In this document: positions 43,792 through 52,692 of the stretch, piece by piece
Numbering within the stretch: the first letter of the stretch is position 1
How the letters are laid out: every line of letters begins with the position of its first letter
The notes under the pieces: model-generated
Databases searched by the model: none
The model's input: the letters and a program-made list of their open reading frames with translations, nothing else
What the model was told of the DNA's origin: nothing
Source of the DNA: Streptomyces tuirus
GTDB taxonomy: Bacteria; Actinomycetota; Actinomycetes; Streptomycetales; Streptomycetaceae
DNA length: 64,000 nucleotides
NCBI RefSeq assembly: GCF_014701095.1
Contig: NZ_AP023439.1
Location: forward strand, 5,754,001 to 5,818,000
Direction of reading: 5' to 3'
Program-made: the position numbers and the translations under genes

Positions 43792-45294
43792 CTAGGGCTG
43801 ACGTCGTGCGCCGGTCCAGCGGCTCACCATCCGGAGCGCGAGTCGTGGCCGCAGCGGGGCGGCGGTCCTGTGGCGCACCGCGCCCTGCCACACGCCCCAG
43901 CCGTAGGCCAGGTCGTCCAGGCGGCGAAGCGCCGTGTGCGCGAGAGGCGAGAGCGAACTGCCCGAGCGTCGGTGGTCGAGCAGTCCGTCGGCGACGGCGG
44001 CGGCGATCAGCACCCGCCGTGCGCGGCGGTCGAGGCCGGCCGCGGCGAGTGCGACCGGCCAGTGATGGCGGGTGGCACAGCGCAGCAACTGTTCGGCGGT
44101 GCCCCGCAGCGTGGCGAGCGACAGCAGGACGCCCGCGCGGGCCGGACGGTCGGCGTCGGGCATCCGGCGGGCCACCCGTACGGCGGTCACCCCGGTCAGC
44201 ACCGCGGCGGCGGCCACCGGCACCGGCCGGCCCCGCAGCAGCAGGGCACAGGTGGCCAGCGACCACGGTGCGGCGTACAGCGGCGGCACCTGCCCGGGGT
44301 GACGCAGCGCCAGGGCGGCGGCGCCGGTGCCGTATCCCGCGCGCTGCGCGAGCCAGCTGCGCAGATGAGTGCGGTGGCGGTGGCCGACCCGGGCCGAGGG
44401 GACATAGCGCAGGCGCCAGCCCGACGCGTGCAGCCGCATGCACAGGTCGACGTCCTCCCCGACCCGCAGCGCCGCGTCGAATCCGGCGCCGACGGCCGTC
44501 CTGCGCACCACGATCGTCGCGCTGGGCACGTAGGACAGCGCCGACACGGGCACCACCGGTCCTTCCGTCGCGCCCATGTCCAGCGGCGAGCGGACCTCCT
44601 CGTACCGGTCCAGGGGCCCCGGTGAGGGCACCGGCAGCGCGACCACCCGCGGCGCGACGAGCGCCACCGCCGGATCGTCGAACTGCGCCAGCAGCGGTGC
44701 CAGCCAGCCCGGTTCGGGCACCACGTCGGAGTCGCAGAACGCCACGTACGCGGTACCGCAGTGCCGCAGTCCGGTGTTGCGGGCCGCCGCGGGGCCCCGG
44801 TTGTACGGGTGCACCAGCAGCCGGGCACCGTGCCGACGGGCCGCGTGGGCCACCGCGGCCGGGGCGTCGGAACCGTCGTCGACGACCAGCACCGGCAGGG
44901 AGGCGGTCGCCGGATCGGAGTGCAGGGCGCCCAGCAGGCGGTCGAGCTGGTCGGCGCGGTCGCGGACGGGGATCACCACCGTCGTGTCCCGCACCGGAGC
45001 CGAGTCCGGAGCGCGGGCGGGGCGCGGGTGCACGACCCCGGCGTCCAGCAGCCGCCGGGCGAGGGCAGCGCTCGGGGCGTCCGTCACGGAGAACCGGCCA
45101 TCGCCGAGGCGGCGGACGGCCGCCTCGGTCAGCCGGATCAGCCGCAGCGGCGAGCCGCCGGTCATGAGCCGTCCGTCCCGCGACCGGTGGGTGCCGGCGG
45201 CGAGTTCGACGGTGAATCCGTCGGGAAGCGTGTCGTCCGCCGGAGGAGCGAGAAGGTCCGGCGAGGCAGGTGCGAGGGAGCGTACGAGCGTCAT
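43792..45294 (-). CDS. mftF: Mycofactocin glycosyltransferase MftF
   Basis: A 500-residue family-2 glycosyltransferase that decorates premycofactocin with beta-1,4-glucose units. Residues about 100-330 carry the GT-A domain: TTVVIPVRDRADQLDRLL, VVDDGSD, RGPAAARNTGL, the DxD-type motif FCDSDVVPEPGW, and VGEDVDLCMRLHASGW. The C-terminal part is Ala/Leu-rich with possible membrane-associated helices. The start overlaps the stop of the SDR gene (ATGA). The TAG stop falls exactly in the CTAG flanking the MITE-like element. The length is slightly above the usual for MftF, so no truncation is apparent. Confidence 0.9.
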   Translation of the reverse strand: MTLVRSLAPASPDLLAPPADDTLPDGFTVELAAGTHRSRDGRLMTGGSPLRLIRLTEAAVRRLGDGRFSVTDAPSAALARRLLDAGVVHPRPARAPDSAPVRDTTVVIPVRDRADQLDRLLGALHSDPATASLPVLVVDDGSDAPAAVAHAARRHGARLLVHPYNRGPAAARNTGLRHCGTAYVAFCDSDVVPEPGWLAPLLAQFDDPAVALVAPRVVALPVPSPGPLDRYEEVRSPLDMGATEGPVVPVSALSYVPSATIVVRRTAVGAGFDAALRVGEDVDLCMRLHASGWRLRYVPSARVGHRHRTHLRSWLAQRAGYGTGAAALALRHPGQVPPLYAAPWSLATCALLLRGRPVPVAAAAVLTGVTAVRVARRMPDADRPARAGVLLSLATLRGTAEQLLRCATRHHWPVALAAAGLDRRARRVLIAAAVADGLLDHRRSGSSLSPLAHTALRRLDDLAYGWGVWQGAVRHRTAAPLRPRLALRMVSRWTGARRQP

Positions 45295-46076
45295 GCCGTG
45301 AATCCCCCGTCCGCGTGGAGTACGGAGCCGGTGACGGAGAAGGAGTCGGCCGAGCAGGCCCAGGCCACCACGGCGGCCACCTCCTCCGGTTCCAGTGGGC
45401 GACCGGTGAGCTGCCGGTCGGCGAGGTCGTCGACGTCAGGCAGGCCGTACAGGTCGGCGGTGGCCCGCAGCATGTCCGTGCGCGTGGAGCCGGGGGAGAC
45501 GGCGACCGCGTTGACCCCGGTGTCGCGCAGGTCGCAGGCGAGCCCGCGGACCAGGCCGACCACGGCGTGCTTGGCGGCGCAGTAGGCGCCCAGCCGCCAC
45601 AGCCCGCGGTGCGCCGCGGCCGAGGCGAGGGCCACGAACCGGCCGCTGCGGGGCTGCGGCCGGCGCAGCAGGGCGGGCACGGCGGCGCGGGCGAGCCGGG
45701 TGACGCCCATGACGTCCACGTCGAGCAGGGTCCGCCACTGCGCGTCGGTCTGCTCCCACAGCGGGCCACCGCCGAGCATGACGGCAGCCGAGGCCACGGC
45801 GGCGTCGAGTCCCCCGAACTCGCGCTCGGCGACGTCGACGGCCGCGCGCAGCGCGGGCTCGTCCCGGACGTCCGCCCGGACCGTCCGCACCAGCTCGAAC
45901 TCCTCGGCGAGGGCGTCCAGCCGACCGGGCTCGGCCAGCGGATACGGCACATCGGGGTCGTCGGCGCAGCGGTCCACGGCGACCACCGCCCAGCCGGCGC
46001 CGGCCAGCCGGCGTACGGTCGCCGCTCCGATGCCCCGGGCGGCGCCGGTGACCACGGCGACTCTGCGGCCGGTCAT
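45291..46076 (-). CDS. Mycofactocin-coupled SDR family oxidoreductase
   Basis: A 261-residue classical SDR: TGAARGIGAAT cofactor loop, VRADVRDE, ASAAVM, catalytic Ser with Tyr-x3-Lys in LASAAAHRGLWRLGAYCAAKHA, and SPGSTRTDM. The insertion DRCADDPDVPYPLAEPGR after the second strand is characteristic of SDRs that co-occur with mycofactocin; such insertions are thought to hold NAD so firmly that a second carrier is needed. It is wedged between mftE and mftF with 4-nt overlaps at both ends, so it is made together with the cofactor enzymes. It may be an alcohol dehydrogenase using mycofactocin, or a late biosynthetic step. Confidence 0.88.
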   Translation of the reverse strand: MTGRRVAVVTGAARGIGAATVRRLAGAGWAVVAVDRCADDPDVPYPLAEPGRLDALAEEFELVRTVRADVRDEPALRAAVDVAEREFGGLDAAVASAAVMLGGGPLWEQTDAQWRTLLDVDVMGVTRLARAAVPALLRRPQPRSGRFVALASAAAHRGLWRLGAYCAAKHAVVGLVRGLACDLRDTGVNAVAVSPGSTRTDMLRATADLYGLPDVDDLADRQLTGRPLEPEEVAAVVAWACSADSFSVTGSVLHADGGFTA

Positions 46077-46861
46077 CGCTCCGCCCCCGCCGCGGCCGGC
46101 TGCCGCTCGGGCAGCCCGAGACGGCCCCGCGCGCAGACGCGCCAGGCGCGGATGTCGGCGGCGAGGCGGTCCGCCATGCCGTCGAGGAGCCGTTCGCCCT
46201 CGCTCGCGCGGGCCCCGGCGGGATCGCCGAGGACACCGGACGGGCTCACTGCGCGGACGGACTCGGTGACCAGTCTGTCCATCAGCAGATGGACCGGTTC
46301 GGTCGGTCCGGCCACGGCCCGTTCCCGCCGGACCGCCGACGACCGTAGCCGCAGCATCATCGAGGTCTCGGCGTGGCCCGCGTGGGCGTCGGAGCCCGGC
46401 GGCAGACACGGCCACCAGGCCGCGTCCCGGCTCTCGCGCCGCAGCCCGCTCACCGCGTCGGCCAGACTCACCAGATTGCCGCCGTGCCCGTTGACCACGA
46501 GCAGCCGGCCCGCCCAGCGCAACATCGAGCGGCCGATCTCCGTGACCAGCAGGCGCAGCGCGTCATGGCCGACGGACACCGTGCCCGGGAACCCCTCGTG
46601 CTCGCCGCTCGCACCGTAGGGCTGGCACGGCGCGACCAGCACATCGGCCTCGCCGCGCAGCCGCTGGGCGGCACGCGCCGCGACCACGCAGGCCACGGTG
46701 GTGTCGGTGTCCAGCGGCAGGTGCGGGCCGTGCTGCTCGCAGGAGCCCAGTGGCAGCAGCACCAGCGGGGCCCGGTCGGTCAGGTCGGGCCAGGCGAGGT
46801 CGGCCAGCCGGGGCGCCGACATGGTCTGCGCCCCTTCCGCCGCGGCGGGACCGGCCGCCAT
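46073..46861 (-). CDS. mftE: Mycofactocin precursor peptide peptidase MftE (creatininase family)
   Basis: A 262-residue creatininase-fold metalloprotease. Metal ligand motifs are LLPLGSCEQHGPHLPLDTDT (Glu, His, Asp), NGHGGN and HAGHAETSMML (Glu). Known role: it cuts the MftC-modified MftA to release the Val-Tyr-derived ring AHDP. ATG 46861 is 1 nt after the mftD stop. A second in-frame Met (MSAPRLADLAW) 13 codons on is possible. Confidence 0.93.
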   Translation of the reverse strand: MAAGPAAAEGAQTMSAPRLADLAWPDLTDRAPLVLLPLGSCEQHGPHLPLDTDTTVACVVAARAAQRLRGEADVLVAPCQPYGASGEHEGFPGTVSVGHDALRLLVTEIGRSMLRWAGRLLVVNGHGGNLVSLADAVSGLRRESRDAAWWPCLPPGSDAHAGHAETSMMLRLRSSAVRRERAVAGPTEPVHLLMDRLVTESVRAVSPSGVLGDPAGARASEGERLLDGMADRLAADIRAWRVCARGRLGLPERQPAAAGAER

Positions 46862-46862
46862 C

Positions 46863-48041
46863 TCAGACCGCCCCCAGGGTCCGGGTGAAGCCCGGCGGGA
46901 TCACCACGTCGTCGCGGGTCAATTCCTGCACCGAGGAGCGGCCGAGGCCCAGCAGCGCGGAGTCGATGCCGCCGCGCAGGATGTCCAGCACGTTCTCCAC
47001 GCCGGTCTGCCCGCCCGCGGCCAGGCCCCACAGGTAGGCGCGGCCGATCATCACGGCCCGGGCGCCGAGGGCCAGCGCCTTCACCACGTCACTGCCCCGG
47101 CGCACACCGCTGTCCACCAGGATCTCGACCTGGGAGCCCACCGCGTCCGCGATCGCCGGCAGCGCGCGGATGGGGGCCGGCGTGCTGTCGAGGTTGTTCC
47201 CGCCGTGGTTGGACACCGAGATGGCGCTGACGCCGGCGTCGACCGCACGCAGGGCGTCGTCCACCCGGCACACGCCCTTGAGCAGGAACGGTCCGTCCCA
47301 CTGCTCACGCAGCCAGCGCAGGTCCTCCCAGGACGGGGGCGGGGTGCCCATCCACTCGCCGTAGGCCCCGAAGAACGTGGGCGCTTCCCGGCCGGGGTCG
47401 GCGAGGTTGGGTGCGGTCAGGTCGGGCAGGCGGCCGGACTTGACGAAGTCCAGCAGCCAGCGCGGACGGGCGAGCGCCTCCGGGGCGAAGCGTGCCATCG
47501 CCTTGAGGTCCAGCCGCTCGGGGATCTTGGGGCTGCCCCAGTCGCGGCCGTGCGAGAAGGACCAGTCGAGGGTGACGATCAGCGCCTTGGCGCCCGACTC
47601 GTACGCGTGCTGGACACGGCGCAGCATCGCGTCCTTGGAGCCCATCCAGTACATCTGGAAGAACGTCTGCTGATTGGCGGCGACGACATCCGTCAGCGCC
47701 TTGCTCGCGAACGAACTGAGACCCATCGCCGTGCCCCGCGCCGCGGCCGCGCGGGCCACCGCCACCTCGCCGTCGGGGTGCACGGCCTGCACACCGGTCG
47801 GGGAGATGATCACCGGCAGGGAGATCTGCTCGCCCAGCACGGTCGTCGACTGGTCACGCTTCGCCGACAACCCGGCGACGTGGGGCGCGAAACCCAACTC
47901 CGCGAACGCCTTGGTGTTGTCGTCGTACGACGTGCCCTTCTCGGAGCCGGCGAGCAGCGCGCTGTACACGGACTTCGGCAGTCGCTTGCCGGCCCTTCGC
48001 TGGGCCTCGGCGACCGTCTCGAACCACCCGCTCATCACCAT
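46863..48041 (-). CDS. mftD: Premycofactocin synthase MftD (FMN-dependent)
   Basis: A 392-residue alpha-hydroxyacid-dehydrogenase-family TIM barrel that oxidatively deaminates AHDP to give the redox-active premycofactocin. Marks are PVIISPTGVQAVHPDGE, the catalytic VSNHGGNNLD, VDSGVRRGSDVVKALALGA and the phosphate-binding IGRAYLWG. The ATG at 48041 follows GGAGAAGGAG; a second ATG two codons on is an alternative. It is separated from mftC by 40 nt, the only non-overlapping junction of any size in the operon. Confidence 0.94.
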   Translation of the reverse strand: MVMSGWFETVAEAQRRAGKRLPKSVYSALLAGSEKGTSYDDNTKAFAELGFAPHVAGLSAKRDQSTTVLGEQISLPVIISPTGVQAVHPDGEVAVARAAAARGTAMGLSSFASKALTDVVAANQQTFFQMYWMGSKDAMLRRVQHAYESGAKALIVTLDWSFSHGRDWGSPKIPERLDLKAMARFAPEALARPRWLLDFVKSGRLPDLTAPNLADPGREAPTFFGAYGEWMGTPPPSWEDLRWLREQWDGPFLLKGVCRVDDALRAVDAGVSAISVSNHGGNNLDSTPAPIRALPAIADAVGSQVEILVDSGVRRGSDVVKALALGARAVMIGRAYLWGLAAGGQTGVENVLDILRGGIDSALLGLGRSSVQELTRDDVVIPPGFTRTLGAV

Positions 48042-48081
48042 TTCTCCTTCTCCTGGAGTCCTTCGGGATCCTTGTCCGTCA

Positions 48082-49305
48082 TCACAGGGGCGGGTTCGTC
48101 GGAAGCCCCACCAACGGGCTCTCGTCGCAGCGGCGGTCGGGTCGCGCGGTGCGCACCGCGGGCATGCCGAGGGGCACGGTCCGGTGCGAGTGGTCGTTGC
48201 CCTGGCGCGGCAGTGCGTCCGCGCTCACCGACGCGAGGGCGGTGGCGCCGTGACCCTTGACGCACTCCGGGTCGGGGCCGTCCAGCGGCAGGCCGGTGAA
48301 GAACTTCGCGGCCATGCAGCCGCCCTGGCAGGAGTCGTACGCCGGGCAGCCCGAGCAGGCGCCCGCGGTGGTGGGCCTGCGCAGGTCGGCAAAGAGCGCC
48401 GACTCGCGCCACACCCCGTCGAACCCGCCCGGGGAGCGGACGTTGCCCGCCTTGAACGCGTCGTGGATGGCGAACGGGCAGGCGTACACGTCACCGACCG
48501 GGTCGATCAGGCACACCACGCGTCCGGCACCGCACAGGTTCAGGCCGGGCAGAGGATCGGAGCCCAGCGCGTTGAGGTGGAAGAAGGAGTCACCGGTGAG
48601 CACCCGCTCGCCGTGACCCAGCAGCCAGGAGTAGATGTCGTACTGCTGCTCCGCGGTCGGATGCAGTTCGTCCCACACGTCGGCACCGCGCCCGGACGGA
48701 CGGAGCCGGGTGATGCGCAGCTGGGCGCCGTAGCGGTCGGCGATCGCGGCGAAGTCGTCGAGTTGCGCGACGTTCTGACGCGTCATGACGACCGAGATCT
48801 TGAAGTCGCGGAAGCCCGCGTCGGAGAGGTTCCGCATGGCCCGTATCGCCATGTCGTACGAACCCCGTCCGCGCACGGCGTCGTTGACCTCGCGGGTGGC
48901 GCCGTCCAGGGAGATCTGGACGTCGACGTAGTCGGTCGCGGCCAGCCTGCGGGCCCGCTCCGGGGTCAGGCGCAGCCCGTTGGTGGAGAACTTCACGCCG
49001 ACCTGGTGGCCGATCGCGTAGTCCAGCAGCTCCCAGAAGTCGGGGCGGACGGTGGGCTCGCCACCACCGACGTTGACGTAGAAGACCTGCATGCGCTGCA
49101 GTTCGTCGATCACGGACTTGATCTCGTCCGTGGACAGCTCCAGCGGGTCGCGCCGCCCCGACGAGGACAGGCAGTGCGCGCAGGACAGATTGCATGCGTA
49201 CGTCCACTCCCAGGTCAGGCAGATCGGGGCGTGCAGGCCGCCCTTGAACTGCTCGACGAGAGCGGGTACCCGCTCGGTGGACGGGGGATCGTGCAGGGTC
49301 GTCAT
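48082..49305 (-). CDS. mftC: Mycofactocin radical SAM maturase MftC
   Basis: A 407-residue radical SAM enzyme that decarboxylates the C-terminal Tyr of MftA and then links it to the penultimate Val. The SAM cluster motif CNLSCAHC (Cys38, Cys42, Cys45) is intact. The SPASM region has CGAGR, CLIDPVGDVYACPFA and CSGCPAYDSCQGGC for the auxiliary clusters. The start overlaps the mftB stop by 1 nt. The C-terminal 40 residues (after SVSADALPRQG) are Pro/Arg-rich. Confidence 0.95.
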   Translation of the reverse strand: MTTLHDPPSTERVPALVEQFKGGLHAPICLTWEWTYACNLSCAHCLSSSGRRDPLELSTDEIKSVIDELQRMQVFYVNVGGGEPTVRPDFWELLDYAIGHQVGVKFSTNGLRLTPERARRLAATDYVDVQISLDGATREVNDAVRGRGSYDMAIRAMRNLSDAGFRDFKISVVMTRQNVAQLDDFAAIADRYGAQLRITRLRPSGRGADVWDELHPTAEQQYDIYSWLLGHGERVLTGDSFFHLNALGSDPLPGLNLCGAGRVVCLIDPVGDVYACPFAIHDAFKAGNVRSPGGFDGVWRESALFADLRRPTTAGACSGCPAYDSCQGGCMAAKFFTGLPLDGPDPECVKGHGATALASVSADALPRQGNDHSHRTVPLGMPAVRTARPDRRCDESPLVGLPTNPPL

Positions 49306-49628
49306 CACTGCGCTCCGGTTCCACTGTGCTGGGGGATGATCATGTCGGCGGCGGCCAGGGAGGCCAGGGCGCGCAGGAAGACGGCCCGCCGGGCCTCGGG
49401 CACGCCGGCGAGGGCGTGCCCGACGCTGGGATGGCGGTCGAGTCCCCGTACCAGTTCGACGAGTTCCGGTGCCTTCAGGAAGGACAGCCGGCGGTTGCCG
49501 AAGTGGTAGGCGAGCGCCCCGAACGGCTCGGGGCGCAGCGCGACGGAGGGATTCAGCCGGTACGGCACCGCCATGTCGAGCGCGGCGGTCGTCGGGGCGG
49601 TCGTCGGGGCGTTCGCGGGGGTGGTCAT
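49305..49628 (-). CDS. mftB: Mycofactocin peptide chaperone MftB
   Basis: A 107-residue PqqD-like peptide chaperone (RiPP recognition element) that presents MftA to MftC. The core LDMAVPYRLNPSVALRPEPFGALAYHFGNRRLSFLKAPE is typical; an Ala/Thr/Pro-rich stretch of about 18 residues precedes it, so translation might instead begin at the Met in LDM (codon at 49574). It lies 9 nt after mftA. Confidence 0.92.
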   Translation of the reverse strand: MTTPANAPTTAPTTAALDMAVPYRLNPSVALRPEPFGALAYHFGNRRLSFLKAPELVELVRGLDRHPSVGHALAGVPEARRAVFLRALASLAAADMIIPQHSGTGAQ

Positions 49629-49637
49629 GGCGCGGGG

Positions 49638-49751
49638 TCAGTAGACGCCGCACATGCCGTCGATGGACACCTCTTCGACGAGGACCTCCTCGACGAGGTC
49701 GTCGGCGTTGTTCACGGTGTCCAGCTCGGCCCTGATCTGTTCCTCGTGCAT
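49638..49751 (-). CDS. mftA: Mycofactocin precursor peptide MftA
   Basis: A 37-residue ribosomal precursor: MHEEQIRAELDTV at the start, an acidic middle with a short Val/Glu-rich repeat (LVEEVLVEEV), and the diagnostic end SIDGMCGVY. The last two residues, Val36 and Tyr37, become the cofactor. ATG 49751 has AGGAGG at ideal spacing. It is the first gene of a leftward operon through mftF, and its promoter shares the 380-bp gap with the divergent alcohol dehydrogenase gene. Confidence 0.96.
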   Translation of the reverse strand: MHEEQIRAELDTVNNADDLVEEVLVEEVSIDGMCGVY

Positions 49752-50130
49752 GGCAACCCTCCTGAAGGAGACGGAAGTAGGGGGAAGGCGGCCGGCGCCG
49801 TCGCCCGGTGACCGGCCGCCTTTGACGCTACGGGCGGGCCGCCGCGCCGCTCACTCTGCTTCCGGCCGCCCTCGCCCTGACCGGTCGGACAGGTGTGCCC
49901 CCGCCGGGGCCGGTGCCTGCCGCGTGCCCCCTCCGATCGGACAGGTCGCGCCCCCTCCGTCCGCACCCCGCTGCCGTCCGAGCGGCCGGTGTCGCCGGTC
50001 GGCGCGTTCCCGGAGGGTGAGTCACGCCACGAACACCGGCACGTCCGTGCTCCACCCGGACCCTGCGCCGCCGGCGACGGAGCAGTCGACGCTGTACGCG
50101 CCTTGTCGCGCGGAGAGGAATGTCGCGATC
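49752..50130. promoter_or_regulatory. Divergent mftA/mdo control region with two operator-like sites
   Basis: Sites at 49876-49893 (CCTGACCGGTCGGACAGG) and 49928-49945 (CCCCTCCGATCGGACAGG) each match 16 of 18 positions of the core of the palindrome at 58736. Their centres are 52 bp apart, close to five helical turns, so two dimers would lie on one DNA face. Nothing else is coded here. A possible -35 (TTGACG) is near 49829. Confidence 0.68.
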
Positions 50131-51423
50131 ATGCAGGTCGAAGAACTTCTCAAGCCCTTCCCGATCAAGGAGTTCCACCCCTTCCCCCGGGCGTTGATGG
50201 GCCCGGGCGCCCATGAGCTGATCGGTCCGGAGGCCAAGAAGCTGGGATTCCGCCGCACGCTGGTGATGACCACCGGTCTGCGCGGCAGCGACACCGTGCA
50301 CAAGATCGTCGAGTCGATGAAGTACCACGGCCTCGAGGTCGTCCTGTACGACAAGGTCGAGTCGAACCCCAAGGACTACAACGTCATGGACGCCGTGGCG
50401 CTGTACCAGGAGAACAAGTGCGACTCGTTCGTGTCGATCGGCGGCGGCTCGTCGCACGACGCGTGCAAGGGCGCCCGCATCTCCGTCGCCCACGACGGCC
50501 GCAACGTCAACGACTTCGAGGGCTTCAACAAGTCCGAGAACCCCAAGAACCCGCCGCACATCGCCGTGTCCACCACGGCCGGCACCGGTTCGGAGACGTC
50601 CTGGGCGTACGTCATCACCGACACCACCACCGACCCCGACAACCCCCACAAGTACGTCGCGTTCGACGACGCCTCGGTGGCCAGCCTCGCCATCGACGAC
50701 CCGACGCTGTACTACGACTGCCCGCTGGACTACACCGCCCAGTGCGGCTTCGACGTCCTCGCGCACGCCTCCGAGCCGTACGTATCGCGGCTGAACTTCC
50801 AGCCGTCGCTGGGCAACGCGCTGCACGCGATCCGGCTCACCGCACGCCATCTGCGCCAGGCGGTGTGGAACGGCCAGGACCTGGCCGGCCGCGAGGGCAT
50901 GATGTACGCCCAGTACATCGCGGCGCAGGCCTTCAACTCCGGTGGCCTGGGCGTCATCCACTCCATCTCGCACGCGGTCAGCGCGTTCTACGACACCCAC
51001 CACGGCCTCAACAACGCCATCGCGCTGCCCCGTGTCTGGGCGTTCAACATGCCGGCCCACTACGAGCGGTTCGCGGACATCGCCGAGGCGATGGGCGTCG
51101 ACACGCACGGCATGACCAAGGTGCAGGCCGCCGAGGCGGCGCTCGCCGCGGGCATCCGGCTGCTGCGTGACGTCGGCATTCCGGAGAAGTTCACCGACGT
51201 TCAGCAGGACACGTACTCCAAGAACCGCCTCGGCCAGGGCCCGACGAAGTTCTACGAGCAGGCCAGGGTCATCAAGGGCGACGCGGAGGACGTCGACCGC
51301 ATCACGAACCACGTCCTCGGCGACGCCTGCACCCCGGGCAACGCAAAGGAGTGCACGTTCGACACCGTCCGACCCGTCGTCGAGCACTGCATGACCGGCG
51401 ACCTGGACGACCTGCTCGGCTGA
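50131..51423 (+). CDS. mdo: NDMA-dependent methanol/alcohol dehydrogenase (iron-type ADH family)
   Basis: A 430-residue enzyme of the methanol:N,N-dimethyl-4-nitrosoaniline oxidoreductase group, whose physiological electron acceptor is now taken to be mycofactocin. The NAD(P) loop SIGGGSSHDACKG and STTAGTGSETSWAYVIT are present. Metal-site segments are GFDVLAHASEPYV and HSISHAVSAFYDTHHG. The tightly bound nicotinamide cannot exchange with the free pool, which explains the need for the adjacent mft operon. The substrate may be methanol, ethanol or other short alcohols. ATG 50131 is preceded by GGAGAGGAA. Confidence 0.92.
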   Translation: MQVEELLKPFPIKEFHPFPRALMGPGAHELIGPEAKKLGFRRTLVMTTGLRGSDTVHKIVESMKYHGLEVVLYDKVESNPKDYNVMDAVALYQENKCDSFVSIGGGSSHDACKGARISVAHDGRNVNDFEGFNKSENPKNPPHIAVSTTAGTGSETSWAYVITDTTTDPDNPHKYVAFDDASVASLAIDDPTLYYDCPLDYTAQCGFDVLAHASEPYVSRLNFQPSLGNALHAIRLTARHLRQAVWNGQDLAGREGMMYAQYIAAQAFNSGGLGVIHSISHAVSAFYDTHHGLNNAIALPRVWAFNMPAHYERFADIAEAMGVDTHGMTKVQAAEAALAAGIRLLRDVGIPEKFTDVQQDTYSKNRLGQGPTKFYEQARVIKGDAEDVDRITNHVLGDACTPGNAKECTFDTVRPVVEHCMTGDLDDLLG

Positions 51424-51436
51424 GCACCTCGTACCC

Positions 51437-51478
51437 GGGAGCGGGGGGACGCACTCTGGGAGGTCACCCCCCGCTCCC
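51437..51478 (+). terminator. Hairpin between the alcohol dehydrogenase and moxR-like genes
   Basis: GGGAGCGGGGGGA pairs with TCACCCCCCGCTCCC around an approximately 15-nt loop. It lies 14 nt after the stop and just before the next ribosome binding site. It may attenuate rather than end transcription, leaving more dehydrogenase than chaperone mRNA. Confidence 0.65.
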
Positions 51479-51499
51479 GCCCCATCGGACGGAGGAACC

Positions 51500-52678
51500 G
51501 TGCCCGCCACACCCCAAAGCCCCTTCGGTTCGGTCGACGACGTCACCGAGCGGTTCGCCGCCCACGGTTACATCGCCGACCGACGGCTCGCCACGACCGT
51601 GTACCTGCAGACCAGACTCGACAAGCCGCTGCTCCTGGAGGGCCCGGCCGGCGTCGGCAAGACCGAACTCGCCCGGACGCTGGCCGCCGCCACCGGCCGC
51701 CGGCTGCTGCGCCTGCAGTGCTACGAGGGCCAGGACGAGAGCCGCGCCCTGTACGAATGGGACTACGGCAAGCAGCTGCTGTACACCCAGATGCTGCGCG
51801 AGAAGATCGGCGACCTCACCGCCGACGCGCCCGACCTGGCCTCCGCCGTACACCGGATCGAGGAGCAGGACAGCGTCTTCTTCTCCGACCGGTTCCTCGC
51901 GCCGCGCCCGCTGCTGGACGCCGTGCGCGGCGAGCAGCCCGCCGTCCTGCTGATCGACGAGGTCGACCGGGCGGACGAGGCGCTGGAGGCCGTCCTTCTG
52001 GAATGCCTCGGCGAGTACCAGGTGTCGGTGCCCGAGATCGGCACGTACACCGCGAAGGTCCCCCCGTACGTCGTGCTCACCTCCAACAACACCCGCGACC
52101 TGTCGGCTGCGCTGAAGCGCCGGTGCCTGCACCTGTTCCTCGACTACCCGGACTCGGAGCGGGAGTTGGAGATCGTCCGGGCCAAGGACACCGGCCTGCC
52201 CGAGGCCGCCGCACGCCATCTGGTGGATGTGGTGCGTGGCCTGCGCGAGCTGCCGCTGCGCAAGAGCCCCAGCATCTCCGAGACAGTCGACTGGGCACGC
52301 ACCCTCGCCGTGCTCGGCGTCGACGAACTCGACCCGGCGATCCTCGCCGACACCGCCAACGTGGTCCTGAAGTACGAGCGGGACCTGCACCGGGCGCTGG
52401 ACGTGCTGCCCCGCCTGGTCGACCCCAACCGCACGCTGCCCGAACCCGGCCACCAGCACGACGGCCACCATCACCACCACGGGCACCACCACGCTCCCGG
52501 GCACGACGAGCCACAGGAGCCCGACGGGCGCACGGTGCGGGCGGCCATGGACCGGCAGGGCCGGCACGACGAGGGCTACTACGGCGCCCCGGGCGCCGGT
52601 CCGACGCACCGCACCACCACGGGCACCGGCCAGGGCGCCCGCTCGTTCGCCGCCGTCGCGCGGCGCCGCACCGACTGA
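51500..52678 (+). CDS. MoxR/CoxD-type AAA+ ATPase
   Basis: A 392-residue AAA+ protein. Walker A is GPAGVGKTE (near residue 51), Walker B LLIDEVDRAD, sensor 1 LTSNNTRDLSAALKRRC. After the ATPase, residues 318-334 are His-rich (HQHDGHHHHHGHHH), followed by a basic tail. MoxR ATPases act with VWA proteins as metal-dependent maturation or activation machines (MoxR in methanol, CoxD in CO, NorQ in NO reductase systems). GTG 51500 has GGAGGAA. I infer that it activates the upstream alcohol dehydrogenase, or inserts metal into it. Confidence 0.88.
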   Translation: MPATPQSPFGSVDDVTERFAAHGYIADRRLATTVYLQTRLDKPLLLEGPAGVGKTELARTLAAATGRRLLRLQCYEGQDESRALYEWDYGKQLLYTQMLREKIGDLTADAPDLASAVHRIEEQDSVFFSDRFLAPRPLLDAVRGEQPAVLLIDEVDRADEALEAVLLECLGEYQVSVPEIGTYTAKVPPYVVLTSNNTRDLSAALKRRCLHLFLDYPDSERELEIVRAKDTGLPEAAARHLVDVVRGLRELPLRKSPSISETVDWARTLAVLGVDELDPAILADTANVVLKYERDLHRALDVLPRLVDPNRTLPEPGHQHDGHHHHHGHHHAPGHDEPQEPDGRTVRAAMDRQGRHDEGYYGAPGAGPTHRTTTGTGQGARSFAAVARRRTD

Positions 52679-52692
52679 TCCGGGAGGCGTGC

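Noticed and set aside
49654..50130. In-frame upstream extension of the NDMA-dependent alcohol dehydrogenase
   Set aside because: It would overlap mftA antisense and contains Pro/Arg-rich sequence; the protein begins normally at 50131 behind GGAGAGGAA.
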